Origin: Firmicutes bacterium TM09-10
GTDB taxonomy: Bacteria; Bacillota; Clostridia; Lachnospirales; Lachnospiraceae
Direction: 5' to 3'
Length of the DNA: 64,000 nt
Assembly: GCA_003481005.1 (NCBI GenBank)
Contig: QUKC01000003.1
Coordinates: forward strand, 124,001 to 188,000
The position numbers and the translations under genes were made by a program. Within the stretch, counting starts at the first letter, position 1; each line of letters opens with the position of its first letter. This document shows positions 1 to 8,690 of this stretch, piece by piece. The notes below the pieces were generated by a model. It did no database searches, was not told where the DNA came from, and saw nothing but the letters and a program-made list of their open reading frames with translations.

Positions 1-242
1 ACAAAATTCAATCCTGCCATGCCGACACCCTTTTCATTGACCGCATCATAGTACAGCGGATATCCATCCGCCACATGTGCCATACCGATCATCCCATAAT
101 GCGCATCGCATTTTCCCATATGGCAAAAATCCAACGGAAATCTGCGCGGTGTTACCACAATCTCGTCTCCATAAGAAAACTCATAATCCAGCGTCCTGCC
201 GAAATAAAAGTCTTTTGTCTGATACGTTGCTGCTGTACACAT
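1..242 (-). CDS. Choloylglycine hydrolase family protein (bile salt hydrolase / penicillin V acylase type), N-terminal part
   Basis: The gene runs off the left edge, so only the first 80 or so residues are visible. It begins MCTAATYQTKDFYFGRTLDY. In this Ntn-hydrolase family the initiator Met is removed to expose catalytic Cys2. Arg16 and Asp19 fit the conserved Arg and Asp that follow the nucleophile in bile salt hydrolases. The family cleaves linear amides such as conjugated bile salts or penicillin V, and substrate cannot be told from this fragment. The start is supported by AAAGGATG upstream. It follows capA by 7 bases, so it is probably the last gene of a CPBP-CapA-hydrolase operon. Confidence 0.85.
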   Translation of the reverse strand, partial: MCTAATYQTKDFYFGRTLDYEFSYGDEIVVTPRRFPLDFCHMGKCDAHYGMIGMAHVADGYPLYYDAVNEKGVGMAGLNF

Positions 243-249
243 AATTTTC

Positions 250-1509
250 TCATCCTTTCTTTGTCACAAATCCGTCCCCATCGATCGTTACGTCCGGAGA
301 AATCTTTCTCATATAGGAAAGCACGCGCTCCTTTTCCGTCCCGTGCAGCATCGTTACGCTGCAGTCCTGCTGTCTGCCCGGAATAAACTGCAGGCTCTTA
401 AAGCCATTTGCATCCAGCGTCAGCTTTACCAGACAGGTATCCTGTGCTTTGGAGTTAAACAGAAAGTTTCCAAGACTGTACATCACCGGTGTATCCTCAC
501 AGTAGCCGAACTGCTGCAGTACATGCGGATGATCTCCAATGATCAGATCTGCACCGGCATTCGAAATTTTGACCGCCTGATCCTTCTGTGCCCAATCCAG
601 CTGATCCGTAGCTTCCGTTCCCCAATGAATATAAACGATCACATAGTCGCTGACCTGTTTTGCGTTTGCGACTACCTCTAACAGTTTGTCCACATTCCAG
701 CAGCGAAATACACCCGGACTGTTCTGCGTCGCTTCCTTTGTATCCGGATTCTCTGTCCGCTCGATCTGCGTTGCAGCAACAAATGCAATCTTCTGGTCAT
801 TTACAATAAAATAAACCGGCTGGATGGCTTCTTCCAGATTGCGCCCCGCGCCGACATAAGGCATTCCGATTCCATTTAAGGTATCCAGCGTATCCAACAG
901 GGCGGTTTTTCCATAATCATAGGCATGGTTGTTTGCCAGAGACACAATATCCGCGCCCATATCCAGCAGATAGGATGCATATTCCGGCTTGGCACGGAAG
1001 GTGAATTTCTTGTTTTCCGTCGGAGTTCCACGGTCGCTGTAGGGAAACTCGTTATTTACCATAAAAATGTCTGCGCTGCGCATCACATCCAGCATTTCCT
1101 GCGAAATACTGCCCTCAATGCCCCTGCCGCGCTGGTTCATTTTTACTTTGACCGCATAATGGTCGTCAAACAAAATATCCCCTGCAAACACAATCGTGGT
1201 TTCATTCGGGCTTGCCGCCGTTTTTGCGTAAATATTCTGCTGTCGACACAACGCCTCATCCGCAAGCAGCGCGTCGTATTTCCCTACGGGCTTTGCCGAC
1301 TGTGCACTCGCCAAAACGCTTTCCGCCGCCTGGACATCTTCCACAAGGTTCGCCAGCTGGCTTTCCAGCTTCACCGCGACAAGTTGCGGGCTTCCCACAG
1401 ACCAGATCATGCTGCAGCCCAAAACCACGCTTCCGAGCGCAATCGTCAAAATCAGCGTAATCAGAAAAATATGACTTCCATGTCTTTTTCTTCGTCTTTT
1501 TTCGATCAT
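250..1509 (-). CDS. CapA family protein (poly-gamma-glutamate capsule type, metallophosphatase fold), membrane-anchored
   Basis: The 419-residue protein has a basic N-terminus, one membrane segment (about residues 13-36) and an extracytoplasmic domain. The domain carries GDILFDDH (110-117), NNHAYDYG (193-200), VYIHWG (292-297) and GDHPHV (325-330), the metal-binding signature of the CapA/PGA_cap family. CapA takes part in poly-gamma-glutamate capsule export in Bacillus, but no capB, capC or capE is nearby, so a capsule role is not supported here. Many Clostridia carry orphan CapA homologues of unknown role. The start follows GAGGAGCT. The gene lies 26 bases after the CPBP gene and just before the hydrolase gene, suggesting cotranscription. 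Confidence 0.88.
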   Translation of the reverse strand: MIEKRRRKRHGSHIFLITLILTIALGSVVLGCSMIWSVGSPQLVAVKLESQLANLVEDVQAAESVLASAQSAKPVGKYDALLADEALCRQQNIYAKTAASPNETTIVFAGDILFDDHYAVKVKMNQRGRGIEGSISQEMLDVMRSADIFMVNNEFPYSDRGTPTENKKFTFRAKPEYASYLLDMGADIVSLANNHAYDYGKTALLDTLDTLNGIGMPYVGAGRNLEEAIQPVYFIVNDQKIAFVAATQIERTENPDTKEATQNSPGVFRCWNVDKLLEVVANAKQVSDYVIVYIHWGTEATDQLDWAQKDQAVKISNAGADLIIGDHPHVLQQFGYCEDTPVMYSLGNFLFNSKAQDTCLVKLTLDANGFKSLQFIPGRQQDCSVTMLHGTEKERVLSYMRKISPDVTIDGDGFVTKKG

Positions 1510-1535
1510 AGCTCCTCACTTTTCCTGTAAACATT

Positions 1536-2534
1536 TTACTGCAGCAACTGCCAGATCATGATTCCAATCCAGAACGCGCCATACAGTAAGATTCCGGGAT
1601 TTCCAATCATGACCGCCACTTTCTTTTTGCCTAAAGAAGCAACTTTCTCTGCCGGTGCGCAGCATACAAACTTTTTGCGGTTCAGCCACATCAGAATCAG
1701 TCCGGCTCCTGCCATCATCAGAATCAGGGACGCATAAGAGCCGAAAATGAACATTCCGACCATTCCGTTCCCCAGATCCCCCAGAACCGTCAGATTCCTT
1801 GTATTTAAAAATTCCGTCAGTGTTTCCATCGTATCCATATAGCCCGTCACCCGAAGCATCCACGTGCCGAGGGAAGAGCCGATAAAATTTATCGCCATAT
1901 GGAGTCCGATGGTATATCCCAGTTTTCCGGTTTTTACATAAATAAATCCCAAAAACAGACCGAGCAGGAACGCATAGGAAAACTGATTCAAATTTCCATG
2001 GAACAGTCCAAAAAACAGTCCGGAGGCAAGCACCGCCGCAAGCTCTCCATATTTTACAATCCGCTCCGTCAAAAGCTTCCGAAACAGCAGTTCTTCTGCC
2101 GTCGGCGCGATCAAAACTGCAATAACAAACGTCACCCACGGATTCAGCTGCATCACCGTCGATAACATTGGATTATCAACGCCGGTTCCTTTTACCATTC
2201 CGATTCCAAAGGTCAACGCCGTCCCGATCAGGTTTCCTGCATACATCAGACCGTAGCACATGAGAAATGCTATGATCCACTGTCCTGCGGTCATTTTCCT
2301 TCCTTCAATCTTCTGGGCCGGAATCCTGCTGACCAGCCAGCCCATAAACGGCATGGAAATCCCATACATCGTCAGCATCAGTAAGATAAAGGAGCCGTTT
2401 GCATCCGCCATTACCCCCGGCACGAATTTTTTACCGGCCATCGCCGCCAGAAACTGTACGGCGTATATTACAATCGATCCTGCCAGATAAGCAAAACCAA
2501 TTTTTGAAAAGTGTCTTCTGATTTCTTTTTCCAT
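1536..2534 (-). CDS. CPBP family intramembrane metalloprotease (CAAX/Abi type)
   Basis: A 332-residue, strongly hydrophobic protein with about eight membrane segments. The three CPBP motifs are present: EELLFR (147-152), FGLFHGN (175-181) and HMAIN (212-216). The Glu pair and the two His are the predicted active-site residues within the membrane. Family members process prenylated or other peptides, or protect against self-made bacteriocins. No bacteriocin gene is visible nearby, so the substrate is unknown. The start has GGAGGGAATT directly upstream. It appears to be the first gene of the run that continues with capA and the choloylglycine hydrolase. Confidence 0.9.
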   Translation of the reverse strand: MEKEIRRHFSKIGFAYLAGSIVIYAVQFLAAMAGKKFVPGVMADANGSFILLMLTMYGISMPFMGWLVSRIPAQKIEGRKMTAGQWIIAFLMCYGLMYAGNLIGTALTFGIGMVKGTGVDNPMLSTVMQLNPWVTFVIAVLIAPTAEELLFRKLLTERIVKYGELAAVLASGLFFGLFHGNLNQFSYAFLLGLFLGFIYVKTGKLGYTIGLHMAINFIGSSLGTWMLRVTGYMDTMETLTEFLNTRNLTVLGDLGNGMVGMFIFGSYASLILMMAGAGLILMWLNRKKFVCCAPAEKVASLGKKKVAVMIGNPGILLYGAFWIGIMIWQLLQ

Positions 2535-2640
2535 AATTCCCTCCGGGCATCTCCCGAACTTTTCTTTATAGTTATTCCCTTGTATCTAACATTGTGACCT
2601 CTTTTGGGCGGTTTGTCAACTGCAGTGGGCGGAAGCCAAA

Positions 2641-2682
2641 ACCAGGCGGCATGCTCCTGATCCGGACAGCATACCGCCTGGC
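2641..2682 (-). terminator. Rho-independent terminator after the OPA-type transporter gene
   Basis: Arms CCAGGCGGCATGC and GCATACCGCCTGG form a 13-base stem with one mismatch. On the minus strand the stem is followed by TTTTGG. It lies about 90 bases downstream of the transporter stop and about 110 bases upstream of the CPBP start, separating the two transcription units. Confidence 0.75.
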
Positions 2683-2769
2683 TTTCTTCTATATTTTAAA
2701 AATATTTCTGGATTTTTCCTCCCGCAGGAAGGAGAGTTCTGCAGTTTTCACACGTTGTGCTTTTAGAAT

Positions 2770-4068
2770 CTACACACACTTTCTCACAAATTTTTTCCAG
2801 GGTTTGATACCCATCAGGCACAGAAGCGTACCGCACAGTGCCGTGATTGTCCAGAACAGGATAACAAGGTTCCAGCCACTCTTATCCGCAATCCACGCAA
2901 TACCATAGCTGGAAATTGCGCTGCCCACATAGGTGCAGGAGTTTACCAGTCCGGAGATAAAACCGACACGATTGAACTTTTTGAAGAACGGCGGAATCAT
3001 ACTGACCAGAATCATGTTGACGCCGTGCATGCATCCCGTAATCAGCGCAGACAGAAAAACGGACAACACTGCATTGCCGTTTGGCATCAGCCATAACAGA
3101 AACGCTGCAACAAATCCGGGAGCAAAGATTGCCATCCCACAGCGCAATTCGTTGTGGATCAGCTTCCGGTTGATCAGGGATGCGATCTGTAAACACACAA
3201 TACCAAACAGAGGCAAAGCAATACCGGTCAGGATCGAAACAGAGCTTGCCAAATGAAAGGTTTCGGAAATATAGCTTGGCATCCAGGTCGTAATTCCGTC
3301 ACGCAGAATGCCCTGCATCATAATTGCAAGCATGATAATCGCAAGCATCGGTGCGGTTTTTTCCGGTAAGGGAATTGTTTTTTGCAAAGCAGATGTATTT
3401 TCTTCCAGGCTTGTGCCATTTTCCGTTCCCACATCGCCACGGGAGGCACCTGCAGCTGCCGACCTAAAGCTCCCTGCAGAACCCTTCTGCATTCTTTTTT
3501 CCGCAGAACCGATGGCTTTTATCCACGCAAATGCAAAGAGGACCGCACAGCCTGCACAGAGGAAAAACAGGCTTCTCCAGCCTTTCCACACAATGCAGAC
3601 AGGTGCAAACAGATAAAGGAAGATCGTGCCGGCAGAAGATCCCCAGCTGACCCAGACGCAGCTTTTCTTATAGGTATCCTGGTCAAGATAATCTGACAAA
3701 AGCCGAACCATCGGAGGCCACATCAGTGCCTGGGCAAAACCGTTGATACACCAGAAAACAAGCATCGCGGCCGGTCTTGAAAACAGTGGAACACAGACAT
3801 TCATACCTGCAGAGACCATCAGTCCGATAAACATCAGATAGCGCGGCTTGATCCGGTCTCCGAGCCATCCGCTGATCAATTGTCCGATACCATAGGTCAC
3901 GAAGCTTCCGGTTACCGCCATGGATGCTGACATTTTCGTGATTCCTTCTGAATTGACAATTTCCAGAAGCACTGTGCCGTAGTTGATCCGTGTAATGTAG
4001 CTGACAAAATATGCAGCAACACAAAATCCGATTAATATTCTTTCCGCCTGATGATCCTGTTGTTTCAC
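2770..4068 (-). CDS. MFS transporter, organophosphate:phosphate antiporter (OPA/GlpT-like) type
   Basis: A 432-residue protein with twelve predicted membrane segments. The N-terminal part (YFVSYITRINYGTVL, then GQLISGWLGDRIKPR) resembles the OPA subgroup, whose known members exchange glycerol-3-phosphate or hexose phosphate for phosphate. A hydrophilic central loop (about residues 185-235) links the two halves and is rich in Ser, Ala and Gly. Translation probably starts at GTG inside the DeoR stop (GTGA overlap), so the two proteins are translationally coupled. The DeoR partner and divergent ThuA gene suggest a sugar- or polyol-phosphate substrate; this is inference. Confidence 0.85.
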   Translation of the reverse strand: MKQQDHQAERILIGFCVAAYFVSYITRINYGTVLLEIVNSEGITKMSASMAVTGSFVTYGIGQLISGWLGDRIKPRYLMFIGLMVSAGMNVCVPLFSRPAAMLVFWCINGFAQALMWPPMVRLLSDYLDQDTYKKSCVWVSWGSSAGTIFLYLFAPVCIVWKGWRSLFFLCAGCAVLFAFAWIKAIGSAEKRMQKGSAGSFRSAAAGASRGDVGTENGTSLEENTSALQKTIPLPEKTAPMLAIIMLAIMMQGILRDGITTWMPSYISETFHLASSVSILTGIALPLFGIVCLQIASLINRKLIHNELRCGMAIFAPGFVAAFLLWLMPNGNAVLSVFLSALITGCMHGVNMILVSMIPPFFKKFNRVGFISGLVNSCTYVGSAISSYGIAWIADKSGWNLVILFWTITALCGTLLCLMGIKPWKKFVRKCV

Positions 4069-4841
4069 TGCTTCTGTTCTCCTCTGATCATTTCTATTCC
4101 GTTTTCCTGATAGAGCTCCAGGATTTCTTTCCGCAGGCCGCTGTCCGTGACAAATGTTACGGCTTCGTTGACATCCGCAAGCTTTAGCAGCGCGCTCTTT
4201 TCAAACTTGTCACTGTCCGCCAGAAAAACACTCCGATCCGCATGCTTCATCATCGCCCGCTGTAAATGGTACAGTTCCTGATCATAGTCCATTATGCCGT
4301 TCTGCAGAGAAATAGCGGATGGAAACAAAAATGCTGTCTTTGCATGAAACTGTTCCAACATTTGCAATGCCCACTGCCCGCAGAATGCATTTTCATCCCG
4401 AAGGTATGCCCCTGCACACAGATAGGGGGTAAATCCTTCTTTTTTCTTCAGTATCTCAAACACCTGCAAGGAATAGGTAATCACTGTCAGTCGTTCAAAC
4501 TCTTCTGCAAGCATTTTTGCAAAGGCTATCGCAGTGCTTCCGGAATCCACCATCAGCACATCTCCTTCCCGGATCAGGCCTGCCGCATATCCGGAAAGCT
4601 CTTCCTTCTTCTGCGGATTTTCTTCTGTCCTTTCTTCCAGCCGGTGATATTGCTTTGCCACAGCTATGCCGACTGCACCGCCGTGTACCCGATGCAGACA
4701 ATCCTGCCGTTCCAATTCCAGAAGATCTCTGCGGATCGTCTCAACTGACACACTGAACTGCTTTGTGAGTTCGTGAATCCGAACTGCTCCGTTCCTCCTG
4801 ATCTGGCTTACGATCTGTTCCTGTCGTTCGATTGCAAGCAT
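4065..4841 (-). CDS. DeoR/GlpR family transcriptional regulator
   Basis: A 258-residue regulator with an N-terminal DeoR winged helix (QEQIVSQIRRNGAVRI, VSVETIRRDLLEL, then HGGAV) and a C-terminal sensor domain of the DeoRC type. That domain contains the DSGST motif, which in this family binds phosphorylated sugars. I start at the Met preceded by AGGAGG at 9 bases; an upstream in-frame Met at 4868 has no such site. It overlaps the downstream transporter gene by 4 bases. It probably represses its own operon and perhaps the divergent thuA-like gene when no sugar phosphate is bound. Confidence 0.9.
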   Translation of the reverse strand: MLAIERQEQIVSQIRRNGAVRIHELTKQFSVSVETIRRDLLELERQDCLHRVHGGAVGIAVAKQYHRLEERTEENPQKKEELSGYAAGLIREGDVLMVDSGSTAIAFAKMLAEEFERLTVITYSLQVFEILKKKEGFTPYLCAGAYLRDENAFCGQWALQMLEQFHAKTAFLFPSAISLQNGIMDYDQELYHLQRAMMKHADRSVFLADSDKFEKSALLKLADVNEAVTFVTDSGLRKEILELYQENGIEMIRGEQKQ

Positions 4842-4897
4842 CCCTTTTTCCTCCTGAAAGCTCCCCATGTTTCATTTCTTTTACCGGATCTTTACAC

Positions 4898-4926
4898 AGA
4901 ATAACACATATATCCACATAATACAA
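4898..4926 (-). promoter_or_regulatory. Predicted sigma-A promoter of the DeoR-transporter operon
   Basis: On the minus strand, TTGTAT (4921-4926) and TATTCT (4898-4903) are 17 bases apart, about 57 bases upstream of the chosen DeoR start. Found by eye. Confidence 0.45.
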
Positions 4927-5025
4927 CATTGTTACTTGTTTTTCCACATTCTGTTTTCCGAAGGTGCAGATACGGACTGAAAAAGTCCCAGAAGTCCTTT
5001 GCCGGAAAACAGCAATTTCATATGA

Positions 5026-5057
5026 AAAAAACAGCAAAAGCAGGCTAGCTGTTTTTC
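5026..5057. promoter_or_regulatory. Hairpin in the DeoR/ThuA divergent region
   Basis: AAAAACAGC (5028-5036) and GCTGTTTTT (5049-5057) form a 9-base stem with a 12-base loop. It could be a weak terminator on either strand or an operator-like dyad. A possible -10 TATGAT for thuA lies just after it at 5070, but no good -35 is visible. Confidence 0.35.
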
Positions 5058-5130
5058 CTGTTTTCAGGTATGATGAAGAAAAAAAGAGCACGATTCTTTT
5101 TTCATAAAAAAGTAGAAAAGGAGAAATCAC

Positions 5131-5847
5131 ATGATCAGAGTAACTGTATGGAATGAGTTCCGCCATGAAAAATCCTCCAAAGAGGTTGCAGCCATTTACC
5201 CCAACGGCCTGCATGCAACAATTGCCGAGTTTCTGGGCAAAAACGAAGACATCGAATGCCGTCTGGCATGTCTGGATGATCCCGAGCACGGTCTGACCGA
5301 CGACGTTCTGGACAACACCGACGTTCTGATCTGGTGGGGTCATATGGCTCACGATCAGGTATCCGATGCAGTTGTGGATAAGGTACAGGATCACGTACTG
5401 CGCGGCATGGGTCTGATCGTCCTGCATTCCGGTCATTTTTCCAAGATCTTCAGAAGACTGATGGGAACCAGCTGCAGTTTAAAATGGCGTGACGGCGCAA
5501 GAGAACGTCTCTGGTGCGCAAATCCCGGTCATCCCATCGCACAGGGCCTTCCGGAGCACTTTGAACTGGACGTGGAGGAAATGTATGGCGAATTCTTCGA
5601 TATTCCCGAACCTCTCGAAACCGTATTCATCGGCTGGTTCAACGGCGGCGAAGTATTTAGAAGCGGTGTAACCTTCCGGAGAGGTCTTGGTAATGTATTT
5701 TACTTCCAGCCCGGACACGAAGCCAACCCGACCTTCCATAACGAGAACATTCAGAAGGTCATCACCAACGCAGTTCGCTGGGCAGCACCTGCTACCAAAA
5801 AGCCCGAAATCATCTGCCCTTGCGTAGAGCCCCTGGAGAATGTGTGA
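5131..5847 (+). CDS. ThuA domain-containing protein
   Basis: A 238-residue protein of the ThuA family (class I glutamine-amidotransferase-like fold, first named from trehalose use in Sinorhizobium). Visible features include an N-terminal beta strand [19 protein letters not shown] text ([12 protein letters not shown], about 65-76), [13 protein letters not shown] (about 92-104) and a C-terminal [11 protein letters not shown] segment. Its enzymatic role is not established in general. The start is preceded by AAAAGGAG at 8 bases. It is divergent from the DeoR-transporter operon and is followed by its own terminator, so it is probably a single-gene unit controlled from the shared region. Confidence 0.88.
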   Translation: MIRVTVWNEFRHEKSSKEVAAIYPNGLHATIAEFLGKNEDIECRLACLDDPEHGLTDDVLDNTDVLIWWGHMAHDQVSDAVVDKVQDHVLRGMGLIVLHSGHFSKIFRRLMGTSCSLKWRDGARERLWCANPGHPIAQGLPEHFELDVEEMYGEFFDIPEPLETVFIGWFNGGEVFRSGVTFRRGLGNVFYFQPGHEANPTFHNENIQKVITNAVRWAAPATKKPEIICPCVEPLENV

Positions 5848-5865
5848 GTGGTCTGATGGCTGATA

Positions 5866-5907
5866 AAATTGTATGCACGCTCTGCGAGCATTCTATTGTC
5901 ATGAATT
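5866..5907 (-). repeat. Family E hairpin repeat, copy 1 (diverged)
   Basis: Read on the minus strand this matches the family seen at 8988-9030 and 13321-13362: ATTCATGACAATAGAATG, then CTCGCAGAGCGTGC. The outer right arm is diverged here (ACAATTT instead of the TCTATTGT ending), so the stem is imperfect. It sits between the thuA stop and its terminator. Confidence 0.7.
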
Positions 5908-5956
5908 AAAAAGTCCCATGTCTGAACCCGAAAAGGAACAGACATGGGACTTTTCT
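5908..5956 (+). terminator. Terminator after the ThuA gene
   Basis: AAAAGTCCCATGTCTG and CAGACATGGGACTTTT form a perfect 16-base stem around a loop of about 15 bases, ending in T residues. It can work on both strands. Confidence 0.85.
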
Positions 5957-6021
5957 ATTTTCATGCAGGTACCTGCAAAAGCGCTGACTGCAGCAACAAC
6001 TGTACCGCCCGGCGCACTGCG

Positions 6022-6070
6022 AAAAAAAGACAGGTCTGCGAACCGAAGCTCTGCAGAACCTGTCTTTTTA
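6022..6070 (-). terminator. Terminator after rplA
   Basis: AAAAAGACAGGT and ACCTGTCTTTTT arms form a stem with extra inner pairing, and T runs on both strands. It lies about 50 bases downstream of the rplA stop and ends the ribosomal-protein operon, which explains why no rplJ follows. Confidence 0.8.
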
Positions 6071-6117
6071 TACGCAAGCTCACGTTACACGCAATACTCA
6101 CATTTATTTGCTTTGAA

Positions 6118-6810
6118 TTAGCAGTATTTAGCGGTAGAAACCTTCACGCCAGGGCCCATAGTGGTAGCCAGGGTGATGCTCTTTAAATACTGACCCTTCA
6201 GTGCGCTCGGTTTTGCTTTCATGATAGCATCCATCAGCGCTTTGTAGTTCTCAGCCAGAGCTTCTTCAGAGAAGGAAGCCTTACCAACCGGAACGTGGAT
6301 GATGTTGGACTTGTCCAGTCTGTATTCGATCTTACCTGCTTTGATATCGTTGATCGCTTTGGTTACATCCATGGTAACTGTGCCAGCCTTCGGGTTAGGC
6401 ATCAGACCTTTCGGTCCAAGGACTTTACCCAGACGACCTACAACGCCCATCATGTCAGGAGTTGCAACTACAACATCGAAATCCAGCCAGCCTTCGTTCT
6501 GGATCTTGGGGATCAGCTCATCGCCGCCAACAAAGTCAGCGCCTGCTGCCTGAGCCTCATCGAGCTTAGCGCCCTTAGCGAATACCAGAACCTTAACGGT
6601 TTTACCAGTTCCGTTGGGCAGTACAACTGCACCACGGATCTGCTGCTCAGCGTGACGGCCGTCGCAGCCTGTTCTGATATGCACTTCTACAGTCTCATCG
6701 AATTTAGCTGTTGCGGTTTTCTTTACAAGGCCAATCGCTTCTGCAGGATCGTACTGTGTTGCGCGATCCACCAGTTTAGCGGCTTCGCCGTATTTCTTTC
6801 CATGTTTCAT
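6118..6810 (-). CDS. rplA: 50S ribosomal protein L1
   Basis: A 230-residue L1 protein that binds 23S rRNA at the L1 stalk. Family signatures are visible: [19 protein letters not shown] near residue 40, [11 protein letters not shown], and [16 protein letters not shown] near residue 130. I start at MKHGKKYGE because GGAGG lies 8 bases upstream; two upstream in-frame Mets sit too close to that site. It is the last gene of rpmG-secE-nusG-rplK-rplA and is followed by a terminator rather than rplJ-rplL. Confidence 0.97.
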   Translation of the reverse strand: MKHGKKYGEAAKLVDRATQYDPAEAIGLVKKTATAKFDETVEVHIRTGCDGRHAEQQIRGAVVLPNGTGKTVKVLVFAKGAKLDEAQAAGADFVGGDELIPKIQNEGWLDFDVVVATPDMMGVVGRLGKVLGPKGLMPNPKAGTVTMDVTKAINDIKAGKIEYRLDKSNIIHVPVGKASFSEEALAENYKALMDAIMKAKPSALKGQYLKSITLATTMGPGVKVSTAKYC

Positions 6811-6876
6811 GTTCATTACCTCCATTGGTTGTTAACGTAATGCTTTCTACTCTGCATTACTCCCAGTTCTATTTAC

Positions 6877-7302
6877 TCAGTCCTCTACAACAATACCCAT
6901 GCTTCTTGCTGTGCCGGCGATCATGCTCATAGCAGATTCGATGCTTGCAGCATTCAGATCAGGCATCTTCAGCTCTGCGATTTCACGAACCTTGTCCTTG
7001 GAAATCGTAGCAACCTTTGTCTTGTTCGGAACTGCAGAAGCAGACTTCAGATTGCATGCCTTCTTCAGCAATACAGCAGCGGGCGGAGTCTTGGTAATGA
7101 AGCTGAAGCTTCTGTCCGCATAAACGGTAATTACAACAGGGATGATAACATCGCCCTTGTCAGCTGTTCTTGCATTGAACTGCTTTGTAAACTCTACAAT
7201 GTTTACACCATGCTGACCCAGTGCAGGACCTACCGGGGGAGCCGGTGTTGCCTTGCCAGCAGGGATCTGTAACTTAATGTAACCGGTAACTTTCTTTGCC
7301 AT
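6877..7302 (-). CDS. rplK: 50S ribosomal protein L11
   Basis: A 141-residue protein of the normal family length. The N-terminal domain has [20 protein letters not shown] and the typical ALGQHGVNI; the C-terminal domain with [12 protein letters not shown] binds the GTPase-associated region of 23S rRNA. The start MAKKVTG is chosen because GGAGG lies 8 bases upstream. A 66-base spacer separates it from rplA and contains a short AATGC/GCATT dyad. Confidence 0.98.
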   Translation of the reverse strand: MAKKVTGYIKLQIPAGKATPAPPVGPALGQHGVNIVEFTKQFNARTADKGDVIIPVVITVYADRSFSFITKTPPAAVLLKKACNLKSASAVPNKTKVATISKDKVREIAELKMPDLNAASIESAMSMIAGTARSMGIVVED

Positions 7303-7337
7303 GTCAGGCACCTCCTAAATATATTGTGGTATGGCGC

Positions 7338-7429
7338 AGCGTTTTCTCCTGCTCCAGCGGCAGGACACTGCTTCCACTGCTCAACGGATCGCTCCACTGA
7401 ACGTCTCTGTGACCGCGTTCTAAAACGCT
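7338..7429 (-). promoter_or_regulatory. Possible structured leader between nusG and rplK
   Basis: The 126-base spacer begins, on the transcript, with AGCGTTTT-type pairing: 7422-7429 (AAAACGCT on plus) is complementary over 8 bases to 7338-7345 (AGCGTTTT). A smaller hairpin lies between. Such spacers upstream of rplK often carry mRNA structure, but I cannot assign it to a known leader family by eye. Confidence 0.3.
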
Positions 7430-7947
7430 TAATCTAATTTCCGAACCTCCGAGAAGCTGATCTCTACAGGGGTATCCCTGCCGAACAGTTCTACGTTAAT
7501 GGTTACGGTCTGCTTGTTATAGTCGATCTTGTAAACAGCGCCGACAGTATCTTTCCATGCGCCGGCAACGACTACGATGGTATCTCCTTCTGTAAAATCG
7601 ATGGAGACATTGTCCGATTTGATGCCCAGCGGCTTCATCTCGGCTTCAGACAGCGGAACAGGCTTGCTCCCCGGTCCAACGAATCCGGTCACACCTCTGG
7701 TGTTGCGGACAACATACCATGTGTCATCATTCATAATCATATTTACAAGAACGTATCCCGGAAACAGCTTCTTTTGAACGGTCTTTTTCGCACCGTTTTT
7801 CATCTCCACAACTTCCTGCATGGGGACGCGAACTTCCAGGATCTCATCTTCTAAATGCCGGTTCTCGATGGTTTTTTCCAGGTCAGCTTTGACCTTGTTC
7901 TCATATCCGGAATAGGTATGAGCTACATACCATTTTGCTTCTGCCAT
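7429..7947 (-). CDS. nusG: Transcription termination/antitermination protein NusG
   Basis: A 172-residue NusG. The N-terminal NGN domain starts WYVAHTYSGYENKVK and includes KKLFPGYVLVNM and RNTRGVTGFVG; the C-terminal KOW domain (about 118-172) contains EGDTIVVVAGAWKDTVGAV. It binds RNA polymerase and affects pausing and termination. The start has GAGGAG upstream. It is 14 bases after secE, the usual order. Confidence 0.97.
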   Translation of the reverse strand: MAEAKWYVAHTYSGYENKVKADLEKTIENRHLEDEILEVRVPMQEVVEMKNGAKKTVQKKLFPGYVLVNMIMNDDTWYVVRNTRGVTGFVGPGSKPVPLSEAEMKPLGIKSDNVSIDFTEGDTIVVVAGAWKDTVGAVYKIDYNKQTVTINVELFGRDTPVEISFSEVRKLD

Positions 7948-7961
7948 AAGAATCTCCTCAC

Positions 7962-8177
7962 TTACATTGTCAAGAAATTGACACCGTACTGCGCTGCTAC
8001 ATCGATGAGCGAAATAATAATGCCCATAACAATGGAAACAAATACGACAGCAACGGACTGTTTTAACAGGGTATCCTTATCCGGCCAGATGATCTTCTTG
8101 AACTCGGCTTTGACACCGTCAAAGAATTTTACTTTGGGTGCCTTAGGCGTCTTGGACACTTTTTGTTCGTTTGACAT
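7962..8177 (-). CDS. secE: Preprotein translocase subunit SecE
   Basis: A 71-residue protein: short basic N-terminus, the amphipathic KFFDGVKAEFKKIIWPDKDT segment typical of SecE, then one membrane helix (VAVVFVSIVMGIIISLIDV). It clamps SecY in the translocation channel. The start MSNEQK is preferred over an upstream TTG because GGAG lies 10 bases away. Confidence 0.95.
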   Translation of the reverse strand: MSNEQKVSKTPKAPKVKFFDGVKAEFKKIIWPDKDTLLKQSVAVVFVSIVMGIIISLIDVAAQYGVNFLTM

Positions 8178-8243
8178 ACTCTGCAAACTCCTTTCAAAAG
8201 CAACGCGCCGCCGACAGCGGTCCCTCAGGACACATCACGGCAA

Positions 8244-8393
8244 TTATTTTGTCTCTTTGTGCGTTGTGTGCTTCTTGCAGAATCTGCAGTATTTCTTGGT
8301 TTCCATTCTGTCAGGATGCGCCTTCTTATCCTTGGTTGTGTTATAGTTGCGCTGTTTGCATTCTGTACATGCCAGTGTGATTCTTGTACGCAT
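8244..8393 (-). CDS. rpmG: 50S ribosomal protein L33
   Basis: A 49-residue ORF starting [17 protein letters not shown], the normal L33 length. Cys9, Cys12, Cys36 and Cys39 form two CxxC pairs, so this is the zinc-binding version. GGTGG lies 6 bases upstream of the start. Its place before secE-nusG is standard in Firmicutes. Confidence 0.95.
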   Translation of the reverse strand: MRTRITLACTECKQRNYNTTKDKKAHPDRMETKKYCRFCKKHTTHKETK

Positions 8394-8615
8394 TTTTCCA
8401 CCTCCGTGCGTGCTCTTATTCTTCGCGCGCCTTCTTACGTCCTGCTGTAAAAAACTTCCGCCAGATCGCTCTGTCAGCGACTTTTTACATCCGTCCGTCG
8501 CTCTGCGCGTCTCTCGTGCACTCCCTCAAAATCCCGTCAAACGGCGGTATGAGGTCGTCTGCCTGGGTCACTCCTTCTTGCCCGCGCCTTCTGAAAACTT
8601 TCAAAATTTGCGCAC
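8394..8615. other. Gene-free leader region upstream of rpmG
   Basis: This 222-base stretch should hold the promoter and 5' leader of the rpmG-rplA operon. On the minus strand a TTTGACGG -35-like element occurs near 8540, but no convincing -10 is visible at the right distance. No gene seen. Confidence 0.4.
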
Positions 8616-8673
8616 AAAAAAAAGACCTCAGATCTATCTTGCCTTTCGACTATACCATAGACTGGGGTCTTTC
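8616..8673 (-). terminator. Terminator for transcripts coming from glf and the repeat block
   Basis: AAAGACC...TAGA arms pair (AAAGACCTCAGATCTA with TAGACTGGGGTCTTT, two mismatches), followed on the minus strand by eight T residues. It closes transcription from the glf side before rpmG. Confidence 0.75.
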
Positions 8674-8690
8674 GTCAATACATTTTTACA

